A stretch of DNA of 16,742 nt, from NCBI GenBank assembly GCA_013214245.1, contig JABSQE010000029.1, positions 1 through 16,742 of the forward strand. Reading direction: 5' to 3'. The notes under the pieces are model-generated. The model saw nothing but the letters and a program-made list of their open reading frames with translations, did no database searches and was not told where the DNA came from. This DNA is from Hyphomicrobiaceae bacterium (lineage in GTDB: Bacteria > Pseudomonadota > Alphaproteobacteria > Rhizobiales > Hyphomicrobiaceae). This document shows positions 1-7,609 of this stretch, in pieces; within the stretch, counting starts at the first letter, position 1; every line of letters begins with the position of its first letter. The translations under genes were made by a program, and so were the position numbers.

Positions 1-12
1 AACTCATATTAT

Positions 13-657
13 TCAATATCGATTTTGCGCTCTTATACGGATGTAGAATGCACCATCTCCACCGTGTTGAATATGCGCTGTGGTATAGCTTACTACTGCA
101 GAAGTAATTTGAGATTCTCTTAACCATTGTGGAAGCATTCTCTTTAAAACACCTCTATTGACTTGAGGTTCACCATACCAAGGCATGCTTGTATCGACAG
201 GGCTCCCCTTTCCAGTTATTACAAGTACAATCCTATAACCTTTCGCTAGACTTGAAAATAAGAACTTTTTTAACGCAGTTTTAGCTTCAACCTGGCGCAT
301 ACCATGAAGATCTAATCGAGCATCTATCTTTATACGACCTTTACCAACTTTGACAGCTAGCCTTCCGTCAAATTCTACAAGCTGCATTCTAACGCTAGAA
401 CTTGCAAATGAGCCTAAGTTGTTATTATTTGTTTTTTTACTCAATTTTTCGCAAGTCGACCTAGTTAAAGGATTGGCTTTTGCAGATTCTGGTGCAGATA
501 TAACGTTCGCGTTCTCCTTTTTCTGAAAAGTATTCTCTACGCAACGATCTATTACATTCAGGGGTTTGATGTCCTGAGATATTTTATTCCAAAGTTTCAG
601 TTCGTCTTCAGTAAGTCTACGTAAGACGTGCTTTTGATAAGGGATTCTAGTTCTCAT
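13..657 (-). CDS. Smr-domain protein (MutS2-type small Smr, putative nuclease)
   Basis: The 214-residue protein has a basic N-terminal segment, a low-complexity linker (about residues 40-90) and a C-terminal Smr domain. Seen in the sequence: LDLHG at 115-119, TGKG at 148-151, and a closing HGGDGAFYIRIR at 198-209, the usual order of Smr motifs. In the family, Smr domains bind and nick nucleic acid, and some stand-alone members act on mRNA or stalled ribosomes; the substrate of this one cannot be told. The start MRTRI..LRRLTEDELKLW matches the usual alphaproteobacterial beginning, although no strong ribosome binding site precedes the ATG. In related genomes this gene often follows a Tim44-like gene and mltA on the same strand; here the Tim44-like gene is present and the middle gene is not intact. 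The family call is firm; the function is general. Confidence 0.9.
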   Translation of the reverse strand: MRTRIPYQKHVLRRLTEDELKLWNKISQDIKPLNVIDRCVENTFQKKENANVISAPESAKANPLTRSTCEKLSKKTNNNNLGSFASSSVRMQLVEFDGRLAVKVGKGRIKIDARLDLHGMRQVEAKTALKKFLFSSLAKGYRIVLVITGKGSPVDTSMPWYGEPQVNRGVLKRMLPQWLRESQITSAVVSYTTAHIQHGGDGAFYIRIRAQNRY

Positions 658-1371
658 TAGAAAGCTTAAGCTTTAGATGACAGAGGAAAAAAATTATTAA
701 TTCCTTGTGGGTTAATACTGAACTTTTAGAGAGTGTTATTTTATAAAACAAGCTCCTAACACGGCGGTTTTTAATTGTTAAACAAGTTCTGAAGCGGTAG
801 AGTAATTAAGGCCTTATTAAGACATAGGGCAAAGTAAGCAGCTTTTATAACTCTGTTTTCTAAAGTAAAGCTGCTATTATTAAACTGTTTCGTTTCAAAC
901 TATTCTAGTCTGTTCTCGTTCTAATATATCTCTATAAGCATGATATCGTCAATTTATTTCCCACTTGTTTCTTCTGTGAGGTCTTCCTAAAGTGAGAGCG
1001 AAGCTTGTTTAAAAGTGATATGTTACCAAATTATAGTAAACCTAATATAGCCTAAATATAATTTAGCTTAATTCGCCTCAGCACTCGAAGTGGACATGAT
1101 AACTCAGTACAAAGCTAGATATTGGTAAGGGTCAGATATGTTTTGTCTTCCTTTTCTCAGTGTTAGAATTATCTTTTAGTCTGTAAAAAGCTGGATTTAA
1201 ATCCCAAATCCATTGTAGACTCTTTAAAGTATCATGCACATCTAAAGCTGAATAAGATTTGGGTTCAGCCCAAGATTCAAATGATTCTTAGCTATAGAAC
1301 CTTGAGATTCATCCCAATATAATCATCTAATTCTAATTAAAATTTTTTTTATGTCAGGTGGTTTATTTTTG
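658..1371 (-). pseudogene. mltA: decayed intergenic stretch, possible mltA (lytic transglycosylase A) remnant
   Basis: This 714-bp stretch separates the Tim44-like and Smr genes and has no ORF of gene length. On the minus strand a 51-codon open piece (1287-1132) reads ESFESWAEPKSYSALDVHDT and continues with KSLQWIWDLNPAFY; it sits where the mature N-terminus of MltA would lie and loosely recalls its F-x-x-LPGW...AL...SC pattern. A second piece (948-895) reads RYHAYRDILEREQ, which recalls the HPY-x-x-IG-x-x-LIERG segment of MltA with a short gap. Both lie between stops and in different frames. The assignment rests mainly on gene order (Tim44-like, mltA, Smr in many alphaproteobacteria); the residue matches are weak and could be chance. 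No tRNA or structured RNA was seen here. Confidence 0.25.
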
Positions 1372-2100
1372 CTAAGCCATACTATGCGTTGAAATAAGTC
1401 GCCAATTTGGGTTCTGCGAAATAATATCACGAGAGAAAGTCCAAATATCAGTGACGTTTACTACACTTTGAGGGTCCCCGTTAATCACCTCACCAGAATT
1501 ATTACGTGTTGAGGAAATAAGCTGGCTTACAAATTTCACTGTTATATACGCTTCATTTTCACGCAAATCAGCTTCAATAATGTCAGCGTGGTTAATTCCT
1601 ACAAAGCTCTGATCAATTTTTTCATTACGATTTTCTCTATTAGCTATTGCCATTTCAAAATCTTTAAAAACATCCTCACTCAAAAGATCACGGAGTGTAT
1701 TTCGGTTGCCTTCTGCAAACGCAGTAACAATTATCTCGTAGGCTTGTTTGGCTCCTGCTCTGAAATGCTCAACATCAAAATTATTATCATGCTTTGAAAT
1801 ATTGACAAGCCCATCGCCAACAATAGCGTCTGTAATACCTAGCGCTCGAATTTTATTACGTAAATCCTCTTCTGGATGCTCTTTATTCTCAGGGTTTAGT
1901 CGATTTCTTGTGTCGGGTTGTGGTAGTGTTACAATTTTGTCAGATGCCACCGATGTATGCTTTTTTCGAGTACGCACTTTACGCGTGACGCGAGCCTCAT
2001 CTTCATCGGTATGCCGCCCTAGTACAGTTCGAAGTCTTAAAATCACAAAGACTGCAACTACAATAGCTAGAAGGGTTATGATATTAATGTTATCTTGCAT
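1372..2100 (-). CDS. Tim44-domain inner-membrane protein (TimA-like)
   Basis: With the start at 2100 the protein has 242 residues, opening MQDNINIITLLAIVVAVFVI: a single N-terminal membrane helix followed by basic RLRTVLGRH. A charged linker (about 30-85) leads to a C-terminal Tim44-like domain, including GAKQAYEIIVTAFAEGN (near 116-132) and the end NPNWRLIST. This is the architecture of alphaproteobacterial relatives of mitochondrial Tim44, which are anchored in the inner membrane with the domain in the cytoplasm; their bacterial role is not settled. The frame stays open to a GTG at 2136, but the extra 12 residues would precede the membrane helix and do not look like the family, so the ATG at 2100 is preferred. 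It diverges from fxsA, with about 230 bp between the start codons for both promoters. Confidence 0.85.
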   Translation of the reverse strand: MQDNINIITLLAIVVAVFVILRLRTVLGRHTDEDEARVTRKVRTRKKHTSVASDKIVTLPQPDTRNRLNPENKEHPEEDLRNKIRALGITDAIVGDGLVNISKHDNNFDVEHFRAGAKQAYEIIVTAFAEGNRNTLRDLLSEDVFKDFEMAIANRENRNEKIDQSFVGINHADIIEADLRENEAYITVKFVSQLISSTRNNSGEVINGDPQSVVNVTDIWTFSRDIISQNPNWRLISTHSMA

Positions 2101-2321
2101 GTTAGTCGGCTTTCTTTGCCATGAAAAGTTGATCACACTATTATGTAGGACCGCAGTTACTTACAATCTAGTTCACAAGCGTTCTACAGCTTTTTTCTTC
2201 AAATACGCTGACTTTACTTTCACAGTAAGGCATCATCAATCGCAATCCAACCCCTTTGCATAAACAAAGAGTCATAATAAAAATGGTTCTTGTAACATTT
2301 ATTAAGTAGTGTCTTTAAATT

Positions 2322-2328
2322 AGGAGAG
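2322..2328 (+). promoter_or_regulatory. strong Shine-Dalgarno of fxsA
   Basis: AGGAGAG lies 4-5 bases before the fxsA ATG and is one of the best ribosome binding sites in the window; most other genes here have weak ones. Confidence 0.75.
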
Positions 2329-2332
2329 CATA

Positions 2333-2821
2333 ATGCGTTTTGCTGTATTGCTAATCTTTTTTAGCGTTATATCGCTCGTTGAGCTAGCTGTTCTAATCGA
2401 GGTCAGTCGGTACATTGGTACCTGGGGAACAATTGTACTTGTGATTGGTACAGCATTAGTTGGTACTTCCATTCTTAAACGCCAGGGTTTACATACTCTT
2501 GCGCGGATCAATTGCTCTTTGGCACAAGGTATTACGCCGGTCCAACCTGTTGCTGAAGGATTTTTGCTAATAATTGCTGGCGTGTTTTTACTAACACCCG
2601 GCATTATAACAGATTTAATAGGTTTCTCACTCTTCATTCCATCCTTCCGTAGGTCTATCGTGCAGTTGATTTTCAACAGACTTTTGACGCTTGGTACAGT
2701 TTTTGTTAATGAGTCTGTAAATACTCAATTTCGAAATCAAAATCGCCAAGAGAAACATGGAGAAATTTTTGATGCTGAATACGAACTCGTCGATAAGAAA
2801 AAAAGTCAGCCAACAGATTAG
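2333..2821 (+). CDS. fxsA: FxsA family cytoplasmic membrane protein
   Basis: A 162-residue hydrophobic protein. Membrane segments are seen at about residues 4-22 (AVLLIFFSVISLVELAVLI), 28-47 and 73-95, with the family hallmark LLTPGIITDLIGFSLFIPS at about 88-106. The C-terminal 45 residues are charged and poorly conserved, as usual. FxsA was named in Escherichia coli because its overproduction relieves F-plasmid exclusion of phage T7; its normal role is unknown. A good Shine-Dalgarno, AGGAGAG at 2322-2328, fixes the ATG. Next to a divergent Tim44-like gene is its usual alphaproteobacterial position; secB, often next on this strand, is not seen downstream. Near the end there is an A7 run (AAG AAA AAA AGT). 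Confidence 0.93.
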   Translation: MRFAVLLIFFSVISLVELAVLIEVSRYIGTWGTIVLVIGTALVGTSILKRQGLHTLARINCSLAQGITPVQPVAEGFLLIIAGVFLLTPGIITDLIGFSLFIPSFRRSIVQLIFNRLLTLGTVFVNESVNTQFRNQNRQEKHGEIFDAEYELVDKKKSQPTD

Positions 2822-3133
2822 GACGATCACAATAGTTTGACATAAATACAGCTAAGAGGATCTTATTATATAAGAAAAATTTAAGATTCTGATTCTACAA
2901 AATGTCAGCTTAAGAGGCCTATATAAATCAAAAAAAAATTGATACTTTCAAGAAGTATTTCTTGAATATTTTAAGACTTAATTCACCAACTATATACTTT
3001 GCTTACATTAATGTGCAAGGCTGCTGAAAATATTCAATTATGGTACGGAGTCTTGTAGTTATGTCAAGACGACATCCGTGAGTCTAGAGATAAGACTTCT
3101 AGAATTAAGCTTTCATGGCGTTACATTAGTCTG
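2822..3133. other. 312-bp convergent gap without a recognisable gene
   Basis: This AT-rich spacer lies between the ends of fxsA and the metalloprotease gene. No open frame of note and no trace of secB or dnaQ, the genes that often follow fxsA in relatives, could be read. Its only clear structure is a perfect AT-rich inverted repeat, listed separately. Confidence 0.6.
2947..2966. terminator. perfect 8-bp inverted repeat, possible weak terminator of the convergent pair
   Basis: TTCAAGAA, a GTAT loop and TTCTTGAA form a perfect 8-bp stem between two converging genes. On the minus strand the stem is followed, after about five bases, by a run of nine T (plus-strand A run at about 2931-2939), so it could end leftward transcription of the metalloprotease gene. 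The stem has little GC, so it would be a weak terminator. An overlapping alternative pairing, ATACTT with AAGTAT, also exists. Confidence 0.3.
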
Positions 3134-3853
3134 TTAGTTCTCCGCACCATAACGGTGTAGATCAATACCGTGAACCTGTAACCAGTGTTTAGCTCTATCC
3201 ATATGTGGACAGATCTTAGAAACTAAGTTCCAGAATCTAGGTCCATGATTCATCTCAGCTAGGTGTGCAACTTCGTGAGCTACAACGTAATCTAGTATTT
3301 GAGGTGGGGCCATGACAAGACGCCAGGAAAATGATAAATTGCCGTTACAAGAACAAGACCCCCAACGACTAGTTGGATCACGCACAGAAATTTTGTTAGC
3401 ATTTAGTCCAAGGCTTAAGGTATAAAATTCTACGCGATCAGTCAGGTCTTGTCGCGCCTGTGAGATGAGCCAGGTGCGTAATATATTTGGCGCGCTTACA
3501 GCGTCGTTACCCACGTGTAATTCTCGAGCACCTCTATTTAAGACCTGTGCAACCACTTTAGGGCCTTCAGCTTTGGAGTTGGTGAATACAATAGAGTGAT
3601 GCTCACCGCGTAAATTTAAAGTGGATCCATTGACGAATGGAACAGCAGTTGGGATTTTTGTCAAGCGGTCACGAATCCAGTCAACATGGTTTGATAAAAA
3701 CTTTACAGCCTGTTCGTGGTCACACCCCATGGGCATTGTTACGGTCACTATTCGTTGTGTTGGGTTAATGCGCAGTGTTAAGCGTTGTGCTTTAGAATGG
3801 TGCCGGACCTCCACCCATCTTTGAAGCCCTTGCACCTTAATTCGCTTAGACAT
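3134..3853 (-). CDS. YgjP/M48-type zinc metalloprotease (DUF45, SprT-like fold)
   Basis: A 239-residue protein of the YgjP/DUF45 family, which relates to WSS1/SprT-like metalloproteases. The zinc site is visible: HEVAH at residues 193-197 in the context YVVAHEVAHLAEMNHGPRFW, with H203 as likely further ligand region. The family-typical SRWGSC sits at 162-167 and the N-terminal half carries the beta-rich RLTLRINP segment (24-31). The protein should be cytoplasmic; no signal peptide is seen. Family members are annotated as M48 metal-dependent hydrolases, with substrates mostly unknown. It is transcribed away from glnS with about 300 bp between the two starts, and no operon partner is evident. 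Length and all motifs look intact. Confidence 0.9.
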   Translation of the reverse strand: MSKRIKVQGLQRWVEVRHHSKAQRLTLRINPTQRIVTVTMPMGCDHEQAVKFLSNHVDWIRDRLTKIPTAVPFVNGSTLNLRGEHHSIVFTNSKAEGPKVVAQVLNRGARELHVGNDAVSAPNILRTWLISQARQDLTDRVEFYTLSLGLNANKISVRDPTSRWGSCSCNGNLSFSWRLVMAPPQILDYVVAHEVAHLAEMNHGPRFWNLVSKICPHMDRAKHWLQVHGIDLHRYGAEN

Positions 3854-4161
3854 TTTAAATATCTTTCCGTTTTATCTCAATTATGAAGCCGTAGGACTTA
3901 CTACCAACATCTAATTAGCTCCAATCGTGCAGATAATAAGTCTAAGTGAAGAAAGATTAGATTTAGTAGCCTGAGTGGACTGAAAACTGTATTAGAGATC
4001 CGCCCGATATCATAATATCTTATATATTGGCACCTATAGATCTACATATGCTATAGTACCGTCAGAGTTATGAACATTATGTTCAAACTTGTTGTATCTA
4101 AGTCATTGCTCACAAACACTTAGGATATAACTTACAAATTGAAAGATTAAAGATTAAAGTG
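3854..4161. other. divergent spacer between the metalloprotease gene and glnS
   Basis: About 308 bp must hold both divergent promoters, but I see no clear -35/-10 pair. A TATAAC lies near 4124 ahead of glnS with no good -35 at the right distance. A 15-base palindrome at 4071-4085 is listed separately. There is no gene-like open frame. Confidence 0.5.
4071..4085. promoter_or_regulatory. 15-base palindrome upstream of glnS, possible operator
   Basis: TGAACAT-T-ATGTTCA is a perfect 7-bp inverted repeat around one central base, 76 bp before the glnS ATG. Its GAAC...GTTC arms resemble repressor sites in general, but alphaproteobacterial LexA uses direct GTTC-N7-GTTC repeats, so LexA is not a good match. 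The regulator is unknown and, in DNA this AT-rich, chance is possible. Confidence 0.25.
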
Positions 4162-5913
4162 ATGGCGAATACAGGTAAAAAAAAAACAGCTCTTTTAGAA
4201 AGGACTACCGTTATCGATACACTTGAGCAGGAAATTTTAATCCAAGAAGAATCAAAGCAATTGAAGCCAAGCCATTTTATTCGTGATCGCATATACACTG
4301 ATCTTACCTCTGGCAACACTCCAAAAATCATAACGAGGTTTCCACCGGAGCCTAATGGTTATCTCCACATTGGCCATGCTAAGTCTATATGTCTGAACTT
4401 TGGTATGGCGGAAGAATTTAACGGGTTTTGTATTTTGCGTCTCGATGATACTAACCCTACTAAAGAAGATACAGAGTACTCACAAGCTATTCAGGAGGAT
4501 GTATGTTGGCTAGGTTTTGGGTCAGCGACCGATACCTCTTACACTTCTGACTATTTTGAGAAACTTTACAGTTGGGCTGTGTATCTGATTGAACAAGGTA
4601 AAGCATACGTCGATGACCTTACTGCCGATGAAATTCGTAACTATCGTGGTACTTTAAAATCTCCAGGTTGCGACAGTCCATTTCGCGATCGTATAGTAGA
4701 GGAAAATCTTGAGTTGTTTGCCAATATGAGGGCTGGTGTTTTCACAGACGGTGAAAAAGTATTACGCGCTAAAATCGATATGAAATCTGGAAATATAAAT
4801 ATGCGCGATCCAGTCATTTATCGTATTCTACACTCAACTCACCCGCGAACCAGAGATCAGTGGTGCATTTATCCGACATATGATTTCGCGCATGGTCAAT
4901 CCGATGCCATCGAGTGTATTACTCACTCGCTTTGTACTTTAGAATTTGCTGATCATCGTCCCCTCTACGATTGGTTGATTGAAAGTCTGCCAATTTCATC
5001 AAAGCCTAAGCAAATTGAGTTTGCGCGCTTAAATATGACATACACAGTTTTATCAAAGCGTAAATTAAGTGAATTGGTTAGCGGCGGGTATGTGCACGGA
5101 TGGGATGATCCACGGATGCCAACTTTACGTGGTATGCGCAGGCGCGGTATACCAGCTGTCGCTATACGCGATTTTATCAATCGTATCGGCGTTGCCCGAG
5201 CAGATAGCATAGTTGAATATGAGTACCTTGAATTCTGTATTCGCGAGTTTCTGAACAAAACTGCTGATCGACGGATGGCAGTTTTAAATCCTTTAAAATT
5301 AGTGATTGAAAACTATCCGAACTACATGGAAGAAGAGTTAGAAGCTACGAACAATCCAGAAGATAGCTCAGCGGGAAAACGTCTGGTTCCATTTGGGCGT
5401 GAACTTTACATTGAGCATGATGATTTTATGGAAATACCAGCTAAAAAGTATTTCCGCCTTGCTCCAGGTAAGGAAGTTCGCCTGCGTTACGCTTATTATG
5501 TAACTTGTACTGGAGTTATCAAAGAAGCAGACGGTCGTATTAAAGAGATCCGCTGTAGCTATGATCCAGAAAGCCGTGGTGGTAACACCCCTGATGGTCG
5601 TAGAGTTAAAGGCACCATTCACTGGGTGTCAGCTAAACATAGCGTAAGTGCCGAAATACGTCGGTTCTCTCATCTTTTCACTGTAGAAAACCCAGGTGCC
5701 GAAGATGATTTCTTATCTGTACTCAACCCAGATTCGATGAAAGTTATTTCTGGCGCTAAAATTGAACCAAGTCTGTCTAATTCTGAAATAGGCAGGCCTT
5801 TTCAGTTTGAACGGTTGGGTTACTTCACTTCAGATCCCGATGGGACTTCGGTACATCCCGTTTTTAACGAGATTGTCTCATTAAAAGATTCCTGGAAGAA
5901 ACTCCAAAAGTAG
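4162..5913 (+). CDS. glnS: glutaminyl-tRNA synthetase
   Basis: This class I enzyme charges tRNA-Gln with glutamine using ATP in the cytoplasm. From the GTG at 4159 the frame is 584 codons, or 583 from the ATG at 4162, which I prefer. In 584-codon numbering the HIGH motif is HIGH at 70-73 within FPPEPNGYLHIGHAKS, and the KMSKS motif appears as VLSKRKL at 297-303. LDDTNPTKED (95-104) and ITHSLCTLEFADHR (254-267) mark it as GlnRS rather than GluRS. The C-terminal anticodon-binding beta barrels are present and intact. The N-terminus is about 30 residues longer than the E. coli enzyme, with no similarity I recognise. No clear Shine-Dalgarno precedes the start, and an A10 run follows six codons in. 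It stands alone and converges on the gcv operon. Confidence 0.95.
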   Translation: MANTGKKKTALLERTTVIDTLEQEILIQEESKQLKPSHFIRDRIYTDLTSGNTPKIITRFPPEPNGYLHIGHAKSICLNFGMAEEFNGFCILRLDDTNPTKEDTEYSQAIQEDVCWLGFGSATDTSYTSDYFEKLYSWAVYLIEQGKAYVDDLTADEIRNYRGTLKSPGCDSPFRDRIVEENLELFANMRAGVFTDGEKVLRAKIDMKSGNINMRDPVIYRILHSTHPRTRDQWCIYPTYDFAHGQSDAIECITHSLCTLEFADHRPLYDWLIESLPISSKPKQIEFARLNMTYTVLSKRKLSELVSGGYVHGWDDPRMPTLRGMRRRGIPAVAIRDFINRIGVARADSIVEYEYLEFCIREFLNKTADRRMAVLNPLKLVIENYPNYMEEELEATNNPEDSSAGKRLVPFGRELYIEHDDFMEIPAKKYFRLAPGKEVRLRYAYYVTCTGVIKEADGRIKEIRCSYDPESRGGNTPDGRRVKGTIHWVSAKHSVSAEIRRFSHLFTVENPGAEDDFLSVLNPDSMKVISGAKIEPSLSNSEIGRPFQFERLGYFTSDPDGTSVHPVFNEIVSLKDSWKKLQK

Positions 5914-5941
5914 AGTTTATCATGTCGTATCTATCTTTAAA

Positions 5942-5960
5942 GCCCTGCCATGCGCAGGGC
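5942..5960. terminator. GC-rich 7-bp hairpin between glnS and gcvPB, probable terminator
   Basis: GCCCTGC, a five-base loop and GCAGGGC form a perfect GC-rich stem, the strongest in any gap of the window outside the riboswitch. It lies 28 bp after the glnS stop and 65 bp beyond the gcvPB stop, so it may serve both converging units. The T-tracts are poor: TTT then AAAG on the minus side, none on the plus side, so it may act as an mRNA 3'-end stabiliser as much as a terminator. Confidence 0.55.
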
Positions 5961-6025
5961 AATAATGATTACAAGCCATATCAAATGGATAGAGCGTTCT
6001 CCTATAGTATTGTTGAGTTTGTTTT

Positions 6026-7609
6026 TTATTCGGCTACCTTATCTACTTTAGATGTAGGTTTCCACGACAGGCGCGGTTTTCGAGCCGCAGTTGTTTCGTC
6101 CAAGCGACGGCGCGGAGTATAAATCGGTGCTTTAATAAAACGCTCAGGTGGACCGGACTTGGCTTCTCTCGCTAGCGCTCGCAACGTTTTGATGAACTGA
6201 TCGAGGTTAGCCTTTGACTCAGATTCTGTAGGTTCAATCAGCATAGCACCATGTACGACCAACGGGAAATACACAGTCATAGGGTGGTACCCCTCGTCAA
6301 TCATTGCTTTAGCAAAGTCAAGAGTGCTGAGGTTTGTATCCTTTAAAAATGTATCATCGAATAACACCTCATGCATGCATGTTTTGTCACCAAAAGGCTG
6401 AGTCAGAACATCTTTCAAACTAGCGCGTAAGTAATTTGCATTTAACACTGCATCTTCGCTGGCTTGACGCATACCGTCACTACCATGGCTGAGCATATAG
6501 GTTATTGCTCTAACAAACATCCCCATCTGACCATGAAATGCGGTTAACCTACCTAGTGGCGCTTTACCATCTAGCTTAGCTTCTAATTGATTTTCAACCA
6601 GCTGGAGAATATCGCCATCGCGCTTGATATAAGGTAGAGGGGCGTAACGTGCCAAAGATTCTGACAAAACAACAGGACCGGCACCCGGACCGCCACCGCC
6701 ATGTGGAGTTGAAAACGTTTTGTGAAGATTGATGTGCATGGCGTCTACACCAAGATCGCCGGGACGCACTTTACCAACAATTGCGTTAAAGTTTGCTCCA
6801 TCACAATAAAAGTAGGCGCCGGCTTTATGCACTTCATTTGCAATAGCAACAATCTCTGGTTCAAATAGCCCACAGGTGTTCGGATTAGTAAGCATAATAG
6901 CGGCCACTTCACTGCTGAGCGCTTCGCGCACTGCCTCTAAGGATACAGTGCCAGAGTTAGAGGTTGGAAGTGTTTTGACTTTATAACCTATGAATGCCGC
7001 GGTCGCTGGATTAGTACCGTGAGCTGACTCTGGCACTAAAACAATATTGCGTGTATTGCAAGCCGCATCATGTGCTGCTTTAATAGCGAGCATCCCACAT
7101 AATTCGCCGTGTGCTCCAGCCTTTGGACTGAGTGCGACGCTAGACATACCAGTTAACTCGAGAAGATAACTAGCTAGCATCTGCATTAAAGCAAGCGCTC
7201 CCTGTACAGTTGATTGTGGTTGCAACGGATGAATATCAGCAAAACCAGAAAGCCGCGCTATTTTTTCATTAAGCCTAGGGTTATGTTTCATTGTGCAAGA
7301 ACCAAGTGGGTATAAACCCATATCGATTGCGTAGTTCTTACGTGATAGACGAACATAATGACGCATTGTTTCAGGTTCACTAAGTCCAGGAAGACCAATA
7401 TCGCCGGAACGTTCAAGCCCTCCGAGTCTCTTTTCACAGTTCGATGGCGCAGGTATATCGATACCACTCTTATGCAGGTTATCTGATAACTCGAAGATCA
7501 ATCCTTCTTCAAGCTCAAGCCCTTTATTTCCAGAGAATGTAGTAGTATCAGGCGTGTGAGTATTCGCTAAAAAGGAAGGTATCGGACGGCTTTCAGAATT
7601 TATGCTCAT
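6026..7609 (-). CDS. gcvPB: glycine dehydrogenase (decarboxylating) subunit 2, P-protein C-terminal half
   Basis: This is the catalytic half of the split P-protein, which decarboxylates glycine with pyridoxal phosphate and passes aminomethyl to lipoyl-GcvH. The 527-residue protein has the PLP lysine at about K297 in HINLHKTFSTPHGGGGPGAG, LGSCTMKHNPR at 102-112 and YCDGANFNAIVG at 268-279. Its first ATG (7609-7607) overlaps the gcvPA stop as ATGA, so the two subunits are translationally coupled, which suits a heterotetramer. It is the last gene of the operon. The basic C-terminal tail after about residue 500 is a little longer than I expect and carries no recognised motif. All core motifs look intact. 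Confidence 0.96.
   Translation of the reverse strand: MSINSESRPIPSFLANTHTPDTTTFSGNKGLELEEGLIFELSDNLHKSGIDIPAPSNCEKRLGGLERSGDIGLPGLSEPETMRHYVRLSRKNYAIDMGLYPLGSCTMKHNPRLNEKIARLSGFADIHPLQPQSTVQGALALMQMLASYLLELTGMSSVALSPKAGAHGELCGMLAIKAAHDAACNTRNIVLVPESAHGTNPATAAFIGYKVKTLPTSNSGTVSLEAVREALSSEVAAIMLTNPNTCGLFEPEIVAIANEVHKAGAYFYCDGANFNAIVGKVRPGDLGVDAMHINLHKTFSTPHGGGGPGAGPVVLSESLARYAPLPYIKRDGDILQLVENQLEAKLDGKAPLGRLTAFHGQMGMFVRAITYMLSHGSDGMRQASEDAVLNANYLRASLKDVLTQPFGDKTCMHEVLFDDTFLKDTNLSTLDFAKAMIDEGYHPMTVYFPLVVHGAMLIEPTESESKANLDQFIKTLRALAREAKSGPPERFIKAPIYTPRRRLDETTAARKPRLSWKPTSKVDKVAE

Noticed and set aside
1748..2263. 171-codon plus-strand ORF
   Set aside because: It is antisense to the Tim44-like gene, is rich in serine and threonine as antisense frames often are, and matches nothing.
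5922..6122. 66-codon plus-strand ORF after glnS
   Set aside because: It runs through the hairpin at 5942-5960 and then over the 3' end of gcvPB in antisense, with no family resemblance.
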